Positions 49,416 to 58,717 are shown, numbered from the stretch's first letter. The stretch: DNA of 64,000 nt from Paenibacillus macerans (GCF_900454495.1 NZ_UGSI01000001.1:3348001-3412000); one strand, 5' to 3'. The notes: generated by a model not told the origin, from the sequence alone. A program made the numbers and translations.

Positions 49416-50597
49416 TTACAGCAGCGGATTGATCAACACGTCAGGCTGACCCTTGCGTTTGTATACCCGGGGTACACGGTGAGCAAGCATACACACCACT
49501 TCGTAATGAATGGTTCCAAGTGCGGAAGCCAGCTCGCCGGCGCTAATTTCCTCGCCGGACTGCTGACCGATGAGCACAACCTCCTCGCCGGCTTGAATTA
49601 CTTCGGCTTCATCAGCCAAAGTTTGAAGCGAAACCATACATTGGTCCATGCAAATCGTTCCGACCACAGGGACGCGGCGCCCGCGTATCAGTACTTGCGC
49701 CTTGCCGCTCAGCATCCGGGAATACCCGTCCGCGTAACCGATCGGCAGGGTGCCGATCAGCTCCTCCCGCCGGGTTACGTATCTCGCCCCATAGCTGACC
49801 GCGGAATGAGGGGGCAGCGTTTTCACCCAAACCAACCGCGTTTTGAGCGACAGCACCGGGGTGAGCTGCACCTCGTCCTTCCGCACTTCATCGGACGGAT
49901 AAAGACCGTATAAAGCGATGCCGATTCTTGCCATCCGGAGCGACAATTCCGGCAAGTCGATGGAGATCGCGCTATTACCCGTATGTATGATCGGGATCTC
50001 AATTTCATGCTCCCGCAGCGCGTTTACCACTCCCTGAAACCGGCTGAACTGTTCCAATGTATAGCTTTTGTCCGCATCGTCCGCCGTGGCGAAATGGGTG
50101 AACAACCCCTCCACTTCCACCTGCGGAATCTGCAAGGCCTTGCGTACGAAGGCAACCGCACCATCTCCCGGCAGCAGGCCCAAACGCCCCATCCCGGAGT
50201 CGATTTTGACATGGACTTTCAGCTTATGCGGGAATTCCGCCGGATCAAGCGTAGCGATTTCCTCCAGCACCTCTTCGCTGAACACGTTCAGCGTGATGTC
50301 GTGCTCCCAAGCGGTACGGACGCCATGCGGGGGCGTATACCCCAATACGAGAATCGGAAGCTTGATCCCGGCGCTCCGGAGTTCAAGCGCCTCATCCAAA
50401 AACGCGACGCTGAGATAATCCGCGCCGATCCTTTCCAATTCTTTCGCCACAGGCACGGCACCGTGTCCATAAGCATTAGCTTTTACACAAGCAAGCAATT
50501 TCATGTCTGCGGGCAATCTTCTCCGCAGCGCCAAGAAATTCGCTTCAAGCGCGTCCAAATCAATTTCTGCATGGGTAGGTCGATACTTCACTTGCAC
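49416..50597 (-). CDS. alr: Alanine racemase
   Basis: A 393-aa PLP enzyme that makes D-alanine for peptidoglycan. The PLP lysine is Lys39 in CVKANAYGHGAVPVAKEL. The catalytic tyrosine lies in SYGARYVTRREELIGTLPIG, followed by YADGYSRML and VVGTICMDQCMVSL. GTG start at 50597 with GAAGGTGACC upstream. Located upstream of ndoAI and downstream of the YdcC-like gene, as in Bacillus. Confidence 0.97.
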   Translation of the reverse strand: MQVKYRPTHAEIDLDALEANFLALRRRLPADMKLLACVKANAYGHGAVPVAKELERIGADYLSVAFLDEALELRSAGIKLPILVLGYTPPHGVRTAWEHDITLNVFSEEVLEEIATLDPAEFPHKLKVHVKIDSGMGRLGLLPGDGAVAFVRKALQIPQVEVEGLFTHFATADDADKSYTLEQFSRFQGVVNALREHEIEIPIIHTGNSAISIDLPELSLRMARIGIALYGLYPSDEVRKDEVQLTPVLSLKTRLVWVKTLPPHSAVSYGARYVTRREELIGTLPIGYADGYSRMLSGKAQVLIRGRRVPVVGTICMDQCMVSLQTLADEAEVIQAGEEVVLIGQQSGEEISAGELASALGTIHYEVVCMLAHRVPRVYKRKGQPDVLINPLL

Positions 50598-50803
50598 TTC
50601 TAGGTCACCTTCTCTAAAGATTGAAAGTCCAAAAACATCCTGAGCATTACACTAATCGTAATGGTCAGGGGGGCGGCTGTCAATTCTGCAGAAGCACCCA
50701 TTTTAAGGCAAGTGAAGGCGGCCAAACAAAAGCAGGCGAAAAGACGGGCCCGGCCAACTCGGTCACGATAGCCGGAACAGCCGTAATCCGCCTGTTCATA
50801 TCA

Positions 50804-51925
50804 TTATTTACCCGTTTGATCCTGCATAGAAGCGGCGACTTTAACCATTTCATGGACAGGCAGGTTTTCGCTTGTGATCCGGAACTCCAAACCGTCCACG
50901 GTCCAGGTCAAGGTTTGCAGCTCCTCGCCGGTCAAGAAGCCCCAGGTAAAGCCCATGTCGACCAGTTCGCCGGGCACCAGCGAGGCGGTGCGGTCCGGGG
51001 AACGCGTCTCCGACAGCGTAAACTGATATGTACCGTCATAACGCTGAAGCACGGTGATACGCTCGCTGCCTTCCACAACTTTATCGTCCTTGTACTCCAC
51101 GCCGTCCGGCAAATAGGTGGGAATAATGACGCCGAACGGTTCCGACAGAGCCGGACTCGACGGCTGCTCCGCACTGGCTCCGCCGGCGGATGCGGTTCCG
51201 GTTCCGTCCGCTTGTTCCGAGACCGGCTTCTCGACGAGCATCCCATTCTCATCGACCTCCAGCAGCGTCCCTTGGGCGTCCTGTGCCGCCGCGTCGAGGT
51301 TGTGCTGCATGTCGAACGATTTGTCGTTGAACTTCGCATCAAAATCAAATTTGTCGAATTTCACTTCGACAACAACTTTGGCTTCGGCATCGGAGACCTG
51401 AACTTGTTTCGGCGCATAGTTGTCTTTGGCCAGCCAGATTTTTTGCCGTACGAGCGCATGGGTGTTGTAGTTGGCGGCCACTTCAAAAATATAGCTGTCC
51501 TTGTCGGTTTCGAACTGCCTCGAGCCGTCGGTCAAAATGCTGCGGGCCAGCGTCTGATACAGATAAACCTGGCCTTGGTTTTCCGGCCAATCGCTCTGGA
51601 AGCGGAAGCTCTTGTTCAGGCTTGGCGTGAGCACGTAAACGCCCTGCTCGTTGCGGAGCACGATTTGCGTGATATCCTTCTGCGCATTCGTCAGCGCGAT
51701 CCGGTAGAACGACGGGTTCTGATACCACACCTCCACCTTATACTCCTGCGGCTTGTCGCCGGTATAAAGCGTCATCGTACCTGAACCTTGATAACTCTTT
51801 AATCCGGCGACCACTTTGTCCAAATCCTTGACGACGCCGTCAGCGTCCTTTTTCCCGCATGCAGCCAGCACAACGCTTAAAGCCAGCACGATGGTCAGCA
51901 TCCCCAACCATGAGAAACGGCGCAT
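50804..51925 (-). CDS. LolA-fold lipoprotein (YdcC-like)
   Basis: A 373-aa lipoprotein. MRRFSWLGMLTIVLALSVVL leads to the lipobox LAAC-GKK. The ATG at 51925 has AGGGGAT 8 nt upstream. Residues about 35-215 resemble the LolA/LolB-like fold (GLKSYQGSGTMTLYTG, VEVWYQNPSFYRIALTNAQK, TQIVLRNEQGVYVLTP). A Ser/Ala/Glu linker is near 235-265, then a C-terminal DUF4367-like domain (PFGVIIPTYLPDGVEYKDDK). Relatives include B. subtilis YdcC, and GerS in clostridia, both sporulation-linked. The 290 bp upstream to the next gene show no other structure. Confidence 0.88.
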   Translation of the reverse strand: MRRFSWLGMLTIVLALSVVLAACGKKDADGVVKDLDKVVAGLKSYQGSGTMTLYTGDKPQEYKVEVWYQNPSFYRIALTNAQKDITQIVLRNEQGVYVLTPSLNKSFRFQSDWPENQGQVYLYQTLARSILTDGSRQFETDKDSYIFEVAANYNTHALVRQKIWLAKDNYAPKQVQVSDAEAKVVVEVKFDKFDFDAKFNDKSFDMQHNLDAAAQDAQGTLLEVDENGMLVEKPVSEQADGTGTASAGGASAEQPSSPALSEPFGVIIPTYLPDGVEYKDDKVVEGSERITVLQRYDGTYQFTLSETRSPDRTASLVPGELVDMGFTWGFLTGEELQTLTWTVDGLEFRITSENLPVHEMVKVAASMQDQTGK

Positions 51926-52216
51926 GAGATCATCCCCTCTGCAGTTTGATTTCCTAAACTGATACATGTCTATGAGGGAACTTGGCCGATTATGCAGACT
52001 AGCTCCGGCTCGGCCAACGTTGGCCAAGCAGGCGGATGCATTGGGCCCCGCCCGAAATTGCAAGATGGCGCAAGCCTTACCCCGCCGAACAGGCGAACTC
52101 GCTCACGCATCTTACCCCTTTCAGCGTGCAGCTTGCCTGCGGCGGTATTGCTTCCGTAAAAATCGCCGTGATATGGTTAACTCACCAATAGATAAGGATA
52201 CCGGGGAGTGAACCCT

Positions 52217-52937
52217 TTGAAATTGATTATCGACCAATCGCTTGACCATGAGGACGTGGAAATCACCATCAAATGCAGGCTGATCGACGCCGAATTGGAG
52301 AAGCTGATCGCGCAAATTCGCCTTTACGGCTTTTCCATCACGGGAAAAAAGGACGGCGCAACCTATCCGCTGCGGCCCGAGGACATCTACTATTTCGAGT
52401 CCATCGACGACAAAACGTTCGCTTATTGCGAGAAGGACGTTTATGAATGCAGTCTGCGGCTTTACGAGCTGGAGCAGCAATTCGCCCGGGCCGATTTTGT
52501 GCGGATCAGCAAAAGCTGCATTTTGAACATCATGAAGCTGTCCAGCAGCTCGATCGTATTTTTCCTCACCACGTTTTTGCGCAGCCAAAACGCCTTCTCG
52601 GCGGCCAGCACGGTGATCGGAACGCTGAGCGGCTTCCTGACCGGCATTTACGTACCCGATGGGCAGCCTGCCGGAAGCGGTGCAATGGGTCATCAAGGCA
52701 TTTCCCGTATCGCACGCCGGCATGCTCATTCGCAGCGTAATGCTGGAGCGGCCGCTGGCGATCTCCTTCGCCGGAGCGCCGGCCGGAATGGAGGCGGAGT
52801 TCACGCGGCGCATGGGCGTGGTGTATCAATTCGGCGGCTACACGGTGGAGAACTGGCTAAGCATCGTCATTTTGCTCGGGACTACAGTTTTGTTTTTCGG
52901 CTTGTCCCTGCTGAATTTGTCGCGGAAAAACAAATAG
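52217..52937 (+). pseudogene. LytTR regulator fused to ABC-2 permease fragment, frameshifted
   Basis: From a TTG at 52217 (GGGGAGTG upstream) the first ~107 codons encode a LytTR DNA-binding protein (MKLIIDQSLDHEDVEI start, FVRISKSCILNIMKL), which stops short of the usual C-terminal part. At about 52540-52550 the frame passes directly into the C-terminal third of an ABC-2 permease (SSSSIVFFLTTFLRSQNAFS, TVIGTLSGFLTGIYVP). Near 52657 an extra G shifts the frame; the permease continues in another frame as MGSLPEAVQWVIKAFPVSHA through to LLNLSRKNK at 52937. The best reading is a large deletion joining two neighbouring genes, followed by a frameshift. Confidence 0.8.
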
Positions 52938-52990
52938 CTCAGGCCCGCGGGCATAAGCCGTAGCGGCGTAACGGCTCCCGCCCAGTCCGC

Positions 52991-53587
52991 CTACTTCTCG
53001 GCCACATTCATTATCGAGTCCAGGTGATGCACCAGGATGCGGCTGATCTTGTCCGCGCCCAGCCGCTGCGGATCGAGCAGCGCATGGAGCGCGATGCCGT
53101 CGATCAGGGCGTACAACCGCTCCGCCTCCAGCTCTTGATCCGCTCCCGCATTCAGCAGCCCCTGCTCACCCAAATAAGCGATGATCTGCCGCATCATTTG
53201 ATGTATCCCGTCATGCTGCGCGTCAAAGCCGGGCTGCTTGTGCCGGAAATAGGACGTAAACGCCAGCCACACCTCCATTTCCGCCCTGGTTTCCTCGCGG
53301 GTCGGCACGATCTCCAGCAATAATCTCAGCACTTTCTTCTTCGGCGGCAGGTCCAGCTCAGCGATCTCGTTAATCCGGGCCGCCGCCTTCTCCTTCACCA
53401 AATTCATGGCATAGCGAAGCAGTTCCTCCTGCGAGGAAAAATCATGGCGCAGCGCGCCGGCCGACATCCCCGCCTCCTTGGCGATATTGCGCACCGACGC
53501 CCCTTCCATCCCCTGCTGCAAAATAACCCGCCACGTCGCTTCGGCGATCGTTTGTTTTCTTTGATCATGATCTACTTGTTTTGGCAT
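52991..53587 (-). CDS. TetR-family repressor
   Basis: A 198-aa regulator. The N-terminal HTH reads VRNIAKEAGMSAGALRHDFS, and the BetI-like C-terminal domain (LLLEIVPTREETRAEMEVWL, LYALIDGIALHALLDPQ) matches TetR_C_6 proteins. It is divergent from a membrane-protein gene, with a 30-bp palindrome between them. It probably represses both. Ligand unknown. Confidence 0.92.
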   Translation of the reverse strand: MPKQVDHDQRKQTIAEATWRVILQQGMEGASVRNIAKEAGMSAGALRHDFSSQEELLRYAMNLVKEKAAARINEIAELDLPPKKKVLRLLLEIVPTREETRAEMEVWLAFTSYFRHKQPGFDAQHDGIHQMMRQIIAYLGEQGLLNAGADQELEAERLYALIDGIALHALLDPQRLGADKISRILVHHLDSIMNVAEK

Positions 53588-53621
53588 ATCTTCAGTTTAC
53601 CAGCCCTGGGCCAACAATACA

Positions 53622-53651
53622 ATTTATTAAATACAGTTGTATTAAATAAAT
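53622..53651. promoter_or_regulatory. TetR operator, 30-bp palindrome
   Basis: ATTTATTAAATACA (53622-53635) and TGTATTAAATAAAT (53638-53651) are inverted repeats with one mismatch and a 2-bp spacer, midway between the TetR gene and its divergent neighbour. Size and position fit a TetR dimer-pair site. Confidence 0.75.
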
Positions 53652-53703
53652 AAGGATGCTACAATACTTCAAGACTTTGCAAATTGCAGGAGGGAAAACA
53701 CGC

Positions 53704-54246
53704 ATGAACACGGTGGCCTGGACAATCGTCGCCTGCGAAATCGCCTTTTGGGTGGTCATTGCCGCAGGATTAATCGTTCGTTATTTATGGAAAAGACCCA
53801 AGCTGGGGTTGGCCTTGCTTGCTCTGACTCCGGTCATCGACCTGATCCTGTTCGTCATTACCGGCGTCGACCTGTACAACGGGGCAACGGCCACGACGGC
53901 CCATGCGCTTGCCGCCGTATATATCGGGGTATCGATCGCCTGCGGAAAAAGCATGATAGACTGGGCCGACGCCAAGTTCCGCTACTACGTGGCCAAAGAG
54001 GAAGCCGCCAAGCCGGAAAAGCGTTACGGCATGGACCATGCCAAACATGAATTGAAAGGATTTATCCGTCACATCCTCGCGTTTCTGATCGGAGGTCTGC
54101 TGCTCGCCGGGATGATTTATTTCATCAACGATTCCAGCCGGACCGAAGCTTTGCTTGGGGTGCTGCGAGTGTGGGGTGTTGTACTGTGTGTGGATTTGGT
54201 CATTACCGTCACATATTTCATTTGGCCGAAACAACTCAAAAAATAA
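53704..54246 (+). CDS. Integral membrane protein, likely TetR target
   Basis: A 180-aa protein with five to six hydrophobic segments: VACEIAFWVVIAAGLIVRYL, LALLALTPVIDLILFVITGV, HALAAVYIGVSIACGK, IRHILAFLIGGLLLAGMIYF and VLRVWGVVLCVDLVITVTYF. A charged cytoplasmic loop (YYVAKEEAAKPEKRYGMDHA) lies between the third and fourth. It resembles B. subtilis YmcC-like proteins of unknown function. The ATG at 53704 has GGAGGG 9 nt upstream; the frame from 53656 overlaps the operator region. Confidence 0.82.
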   Translation: MNTVAWTIVACEIAFWVVIAAGLIVRYLWKRPKLGLALLALTPVIDLILFVITGVDLYNGATATTAHALAAVYIGVSIACGKSMIDWADAKFRYYVAKEEAAKPEKRYGMDHAKHELKGFIRHILAFLIGGLLLAGMIYFINDSSRTEALLGVLRVWGVVLCVDLVITVTYFIWPKQLKK

Positions 54247-54344
54247 TCAAGGGCCTAAGCCGAAACGCTTTTACCATGCATAAAACCCATCATGCCAACG
54301 CACCCTACTGTTGACTTATCGGGAGCTCGAAGGAGGGTAGCAGT

Positions 54345-54503
54345 ATGGAGAAAAAGTCTCAAGGTCCTAGCAAATATGAAGTGCAAAGAGACGAGTTCAA
54401 CAAAATGCCGGTTCCGAGCAAGGAAAGAGAAGAGTTTGCCAAAGAAATGGCGGAAGATGCCAAAGCGGCATTCGGCCAAGGCCAACAGCAATCGGAGCGT
54501 TAA
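54345..54503 (+). CDS. Small charged protein, 52 aa
   Basis: GGAGGGTAGCAGT precedes ATGGAGAAAAAG, and the frame ends at TAA 54503 just before a strong terminator. The product, MEKKSQGPSKYEVQRDEFNK followed by MPVPSKEREEFAKEMAEDAK, is hydrophilic and Glu/Lys-rich, with a Gln-rich end. Short proteins like this occur in Paenibacillus; a spore-associated or stress role is possible but not supported by any motif. It has no neighbour on the same strand within 80 bp, apart from the membrane-protein gene. Confidence 0.75.
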   Translation: MEKKSQGPSKYEVQRDEFNKMPVPSKEREEFAKEMAEDAKAAFGQGQQQSER

Positions 54504-54537
54504 AATAAGCATTCAACTTCAATCGCGTTATGAAAAG

Positions 54538-54575
54538 AAAAGCCAACCGCATTGGCACGAAGGCGGTTGGCTTTT
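54538..54575. terminator. Bidirectional intrinsic terminator
   Basis: Perfect 13-bp arms AAAAGCCAACCGC (54538-54550) and GCGGTTGGCTTTT (54563-54575), with A and T tracts on both sides. It serves the 52-aa gene on the plus strand and the ThuA gene on the minus strand. Confidence 0.9.
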
Positions 54576-54596
54576 CTGCTTTTCGCAAGTCTATGC

Positions 54597-55322
54597 TTAG
54601 ATGTTCTCCAGCGGCGCGGTGTTCCCGTAAACCGGCGTCGGTCCTTGAACCGGAGCGGCCCAATCCACCGCGTTCGAAATCACTTTGAGCACTTCTGGCT
54701 GATGATAGATCGGGAACGTTTCATGGCCCGGTCTGAAATAGAAGATCTTTCCCTGCCCCCTGCGGTAGCAGCAGCCGCTGCGGAACACTTCTCCGCCCTC
54801 AAACCAGGAGATGAAGACAAGCTCGTCCGGCGCCGGGATTTCAAACCGCTCCCCGTACATTTCTTCGTTCGGGATTTCGATGTATTCCCCGAGGCCGCGG
54901 GCGATCGGATGACCCGGCTCGATCACCCAAATCCGTTCCTTCTTCCCGTCTTCGCGCCATTTCAGCAATTCCGTGTTCGTTCCCATCAGCTTCCGGAATA
55001 TTTTCGAAGCGTGTCCGGAATGGAGCACGATCAGCCCCATCCCGCCGAGCACTTTTTGCCGCACCTTTTCCACCACTTCGTCGCTGACTTCATCATGGGC
55101 CACATGCCCCCACCAAATCAACACGTCCGTTTGATCCAGCACATCATCGGTCAGTCCATGCTCCGGATCGTCAAGGACGGCCGTCTTCACCTCGTAATCT
55201 TCATTGTTCTTCAAATAACCCGCGATCGCCATATGAATGCCTTCGGGATAAATCGCTTTGACCTGATCACTAAGTTTCTCGTGACGAAACTCGTTCCATA
55301 CCGTTACCTTAATGGTTGACAT
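54597..55322 (-). CDS. ThuA-family trehalose-utilisation-like protein
   Basis: A 241-aa protein starting MSTIKVTVWNEFRHEKLSDQ. The ThuA fold, related to class I glutamine amidotransferases, is supported by DVLIWWGHVAHDEVSDEVVE, GGMGLIVLHSGHASKIFRKL and KIFYFRPGHETFPIYHQPEV. ThuA proteins act with ThuB (Gfo/Idh) in keto-disaccharide metabolism. Here the Gfo/Idh gene is directly upstream and its stop overlaps this start by 14 nt. It is the second gene of that pair. Confidence 0.93.
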   Translation of the reverse strand: MSTIKVTVWNEFRHEKLSDQVKAIYPEGIHMAIAGYLKNNEDYEVKTAVLDDPEHGLTDDVLDQTDVLIWWGHVAHDEVSDEVVEKVRQKVLGGMGLIVLHSGHASKIFRKLMGTNTELLKWREDGKKERIWVIEPGHPIARGLGEYIEIPNEEMYGERFEIPAPDELVFISWFEGGEVFRSGCCYRRGQGKIFYFRPGHETFPIYHQPEVLKVISNAVDWAAPVQGPTPVYGNTAPLENI

Positions 55323-56382
55323 GCCAAACATCCTCCTGCTGAATAGTGATCCATTTCTCTTCCGTAAACGAAGCGATGATGGAGTCGATCGTTCGTTGGT
55401 TCATATAACCGTCTTCCAGCGTGGCGTCAAATCCGTCGCCCTTGCCCAGAACGAGGTTGATAAACGACTGAATCTGACCGGCCTGATAGGAATCCGGGAT
55501 GTCGACTTTGCGGAAATCTTTGTCTCCGTCTTCGTCGAAGCGGACATAAAGGGCATCCTCTTCCTCCAAATCGTAAACGAGCGCCCCGGCGCTGCCGTAA
55601 ATCTCCATCCGCTGGTAATTGCCCCGCCCGTAAGCGAACCTAGAGATCGCCATCGTCGCGGAAACGCCGCCGCTGAGCCGGGCCAGCACATGGCAGAAGT
55701 CGTCGACATCGACCTCGCCTTTGCCTTCGCCGTCCAGCAAAGCGCGCTCTTTCACGATCGTGTCCGCGTCGGCGATCGCCCGCTCGACGTTGCCGACCAG
55801 GAGGCGCTGCAGATCAAGGATATGCGAGCCCAGATCGCCCAGCGCTCCGGAGCCGGCCAGATCTTTGCGGAATCTCCAGACCAGCGGGATGCGTTCGTCC
55901 AGCCCCCAGCCTTGGAGATACTGGCTGTACACATGTTTAATTACGCCCAAACGCCCCTGGCTGAGCAGCGCCTTGGCATATCTGACCGCTTTTTTGTAGC
56001 GGTAGCTGAAACATACCATGTGGGGCAGCGGCGCGGCCGCGATTGCGTCGCGCAATTCGGCCGCCTCGCGCGTATCAAGGGATACCGGCTTCTCCAGGGC
56101 AAACGGCTTGCGCTGCCGGATCGCCTCCCGGGCGATCGCAAAGTGGCTTTGGTTCGGCGTGGCGATCGTCACGGCATCCAGCTCGGGGTCGTCAAGCAGC
56201 CGCAAGTAACTTTCATATCTCCGCGCTGCGGGAATATTCAGCTCTTCTCCCCGCTTCGCCAGAGCCTCCTTATTGGCATCGCAAATGGACCATACTTCCG
56301 CGTCCGGGCTGGCCAAAATACCGGCGATGTGAGCCCCCGCAATTCCGCCCAAACCGATCACGCCGATTTTCAACTTTCCCAT
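55309..56382 (-). CDS. Gfo/Idh/MocA family oxidoreductase
   Basis: A 357-aa NAD(P)-dependent sugar dehydrogenase-like enzyme. The nucleotide-binding motif is GVIGLGGIAGAHIAGIL at the N-terminus, and the family motif is FALEKPVSLD, with the Lys of EKP. The C-terminal alpha/beta domain includes GSGALGDLGSHILDLQRLL with the late-family His. GAGGCGAGG precedes the ATG at 56382. With ThuA it forms a two-gene operon divergent from an AraC regulator. Confidence 0.95.
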   Translation of the reverse strand: MGKLKIGVIGLGGIAGAHIAGILASPDAEVWSICDANKEALAKRGEELNIPAARRYESYLRLLDDPELDAVTIATPNQSHFAIAREAIRQRKPFALEKPVSLDTREAAELRDAIAAAPLPHMVCFSYRYKKAVRYAKALLSQGRLGVIKHVYSQYLQGWGLDERIPLVWRFRKDLAGSGALGDLGSHILDLQRLLVGNVERAIADADTIVKERALLDGEGKGEVDVDDFCHVLARLSGGVSATMAISRFAYGRGNYQRMEIYGSAGALVYDLEEEDALYVRFDEDGDKDFRKVDIPDSYQAGQIQSFINLVLGKGDGFDATLEDGYMNQRTIDSIIASFTEEKWITIQQEDVWHVNH

Positions 56383-56519
56383 GCTGCCTCGCCTCTTCAC
56401 ACAAAATCGCTTTCAATTTCTACTCCAGTATAGGCTGTGATAGAATGAACGGGAATGCCTAACACATACTCTTTTTGTACAAAAACGACTTTTTCATTTT
56501 GCCCAAGGGGGATATCCGT

Positions 56520-57407
56520 ATGCTTGCCATCAACATCGAGGTGATGCCCAAAATCAAACTGATGGGGTTCGTTTCTTACCCGAATCCGTGGATTCATTTT
56601 AAAAGAACGATCAATGAGCATATTTTGTACTTTATTAAAAGCGGGGAATTGCATATCCGGGAGAACGGGGTTCCATATATATTGAAAAAAGGGGATGTGT
56701 TCATCCTTGAACCGGACTTGGAGCACGAGGGGATCGAAAAACGCGCCTGCGACTATTATTACATTCATTTTGAGCATCCGGACATGAAGTCCGTCGAGAT
56801 TCCCGATCTGCTCACGCTGGCCCGGCATTTGATCGTGGAGGAAGGCGCCGAGCAGTCGGGGCCGGGCAGCCCGCTTTGTTATTTTCCCAAAGCCTACACC
56901 TTGTCCAAAAACAGCCAGCCGCTGTCCTTCCATGCGATGAACGACATGCTGCAGCTGTACAGACGCAAATATTTCAACCGGGGGCTGACCGCGCTGAAGC
57001 TGACCGAATGGCTGATCGAGGTGTCCCGGGAGCATTTTATGAACGCGCTGCAGGCGGACCCTAGAAACAACTCCAAATCGTTCATCAAAGTGCATGCCCT
57101 GCTCGATTATATCCACCAAAACTATGCCGGCAAAATAACCAGCTCGGACATCGAGCAGGAATTCGACTGCAACTACGACTATATCAACCGGGTTTTCAGC
57201 AAGTTCACCGGGCACAGCATCATGCGCTACGTGAACCTGATCCGCATTAACCATGCCAAGGAACTGATCGAGGCGACCCATCTCAGCTTCGGCGAAATCG
57301 GGTATTTGACAGGGCTGGACGATCCGTATCATTTCAGCAAGCTGTTCAAAAAATACGCCGGCGTCTCGCCAACGCAGTATTACAAAAGGCACCGGGGCGA
57401 AACATAG
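56520..57407 (+). CDS. AraC-family transcriptional regulator
   Basis: A 295-aa regulator starting MLAINIEVMPKIKLMGFVSY. The N-terminal cupin-like sugar-sensing domain includes GELHIRENGVPYILKKGDVF and LEPDLEHEGIEKRACDYYYI. The two C-terminal HTH motifs are ITSSDIEQEFDCNYDYINRV and FGEIGYLTGLDDPYHFSKLF, followed by the AraC signature KKYAGVSPTQYYK. CAAGGGGGAT lies before the ATG. It is divergent from the Gfo/Idh-ThuA operon and is its likely activator. Confidence 0.93.
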   Translation: MLAINIEVMPKIKLMGFVSYPNPWIHFKRTINEHILYFIKSGELHIRENGVPYILKKGDVFILEPDLEHEGIEKRACDYYYIHFEHPDMKSVEIPDLLTLARHLIVEEGAEQSGPGSPLCYFPKAYTLSKNSQPLSFHAMNDMLQLYRRKYFNRGLTALKLTEWLIEVSREHFMNALQADPRNNSKSFIKVHALLDYIHQNYAGKITSSDIEQEFDCNYDYINRVFSKFTGHSIMRYVNLIRINHAKELIEATHLSFGEIGYLTGLDDPYHFSKLFKKYAGVSPTQYYKRHRGET

Positions 57408-57466
57408 TCACACGTTGCCGTATAGCAACGGAGCTCTTAGCCGAGCTGGCCGTGGCCAGCGCCGTC

Positions 57467-58717
57467 TTAGCTTTGCGCCGCAGCCTCGGCGGCTTCGGCC
57501 GCTTTGGCCGGCCTGCCGTCCCCCGAATGGCGGTTGGCCAACAGCAGAAACGGCACGCCGCAGGCGGTCGTCAAGGCAAGGATCGCGAAAATGGGCAGCG
57601 CCGCCCCGGCGCCCAGCGAATCCAGCAAAAATCCGCCGAGCAGCGGGGCCAGCGTGTTCCCCAGGTTGTTGAACCCGAAAACGCCGAAATAAGTGCCGCG
57701 CAGCTCCGGCTTGGCGATCCGGTCGACCAGCACATCCGTCATCGTAAACATCAGCACTTCCCCGATCGTAAAGATAACGACCCCGAGGATAAACGCCCAA
57801 ATCGTATGGAACGATCCGAACAGAAGCAAACTGCAAGAAACGAACAAATTGCCGGCGATGATCGGGACGATCGGCGAAAAACGGCTGGCCAACCGGACGA
57901 GCGGAAACTGCACGGCCAATACGACGATCGCATTGAGCGACAGCATATAGCTGAACCACTTGGCCCCGTTTTCGATATCCGGGCTCATTTCCATATACTG
58001 CGCCAACGTGGAGTCGAAATGGCCGTAGCCCAGCACGCAAAAGATCATCCCGATCAGTACGTACACAAACGTCCGATCCCGGCCGGTCACCTGCAGGGCC
58101 CCTTTTAATGTCAGGCGCTCGCCGGCCCCCCGTTCGGCGGTGCCGATATTTTTATGGGCCATGAACTGGATCAGCAGCACGATGCCGTACAGGAAATAGA
58201 CGAGGCCGGCAAAATAAAAAGCGATGCCCGATTCCGAAGCGCCGAGCTGCATGCCGAGAATCGGCCCGATGACCACGCCCAGATTGATCGCCGCGTAACG
58301 AAGGTTAAATACGAGTATCTTGCTCTCCTGCGTCGTAATGTCGGCCAGCAGCGCCCGCGAGGTCGGCTCGAACATCGCCCGGCACAGCCCGTTGAGCGCG
58401 TTCATGACGAAAAATACCCATACCTTGTCCGCCAAAGCAAAGCCGACGAACACGAGCGCCCAGCCGAAAATGGATATATACAGCACTCTTTTTCGTCCAA
58501 TGACGTCCGAGATGTATCCTCCGTAAAAGCTGGCGAACACGCCGATCAGCGAACTGACGGCGACGACGATCCCGGTTTCCGAGGCGGTCGCGCCCATCGA
58601 TTTGATCAAATAAATGGACAAGAACGGAATGCTCATGGATGTGGCCATCCGGCCAAAGATCGTGCCAACAATAATAGTCCAGGATAAAGGATGAATGTTT
58701 TTGAGATGCGTATTCAT
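57467..58717 (-). CDS. MFS transporter
   Basis: A 416-aa 12-helix transporter starting MNTHLKNIHPLSWTIIVGTI. MFS motif A is in FYGGYISDVIGRKRVLYISI between helices 2 and 3, and a second copy in VRLASRFSPIVP. The chain resembles YttB/MdtH-like drug exporters. The C-terminus is a charged Ala-rich tail. It is convergent with the AraC gene and lies 178 bp from the divergent amino-acid permease. Substrate unknown. Confidence 0.92.
   Translation of the reverse strand: MNTHLKNIHPLSWTIIVGTIFGRMATSMSIPFLSIYLIKSMGATASETGIVVAVSSLIGVFASFYGGYISDVIGRKRVLYISIFGWALVFVGFALADKVWVFFVMNALNGLCRAMFEPTSRALLADITTQESKILVFNLRYAAINLGVVIGPILGMQLGASESGIAFYFAGLVYFLYGIVLLIQFMAHKNIGTAERGAGERLTLKGALQVTGRDRTFVYVLIGMIFCVLGYGHFDSTLAQYMEMSPDIENGAKWFSYMLSLNAIVVLAVQFPLVRLASRFSPIVPIIAGNLFVSCSLLLFGSFHTIWAFILGVVIFTIGEVLMFTMTDVLVDRIAKPELRGTYFGVFGFNNLGNTLAPLLGGFLLDSLGAGAALPIFAILALTTACGVPFLLLANRHSGDGRPAKAAEAAEAAAQS

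Noticed and set aside
54255..54663. Minus-strand ORFs of 85 and 88 aa
   Set aside because: They are antisense to the 52-aa small gene and its terminator and have no start signals.
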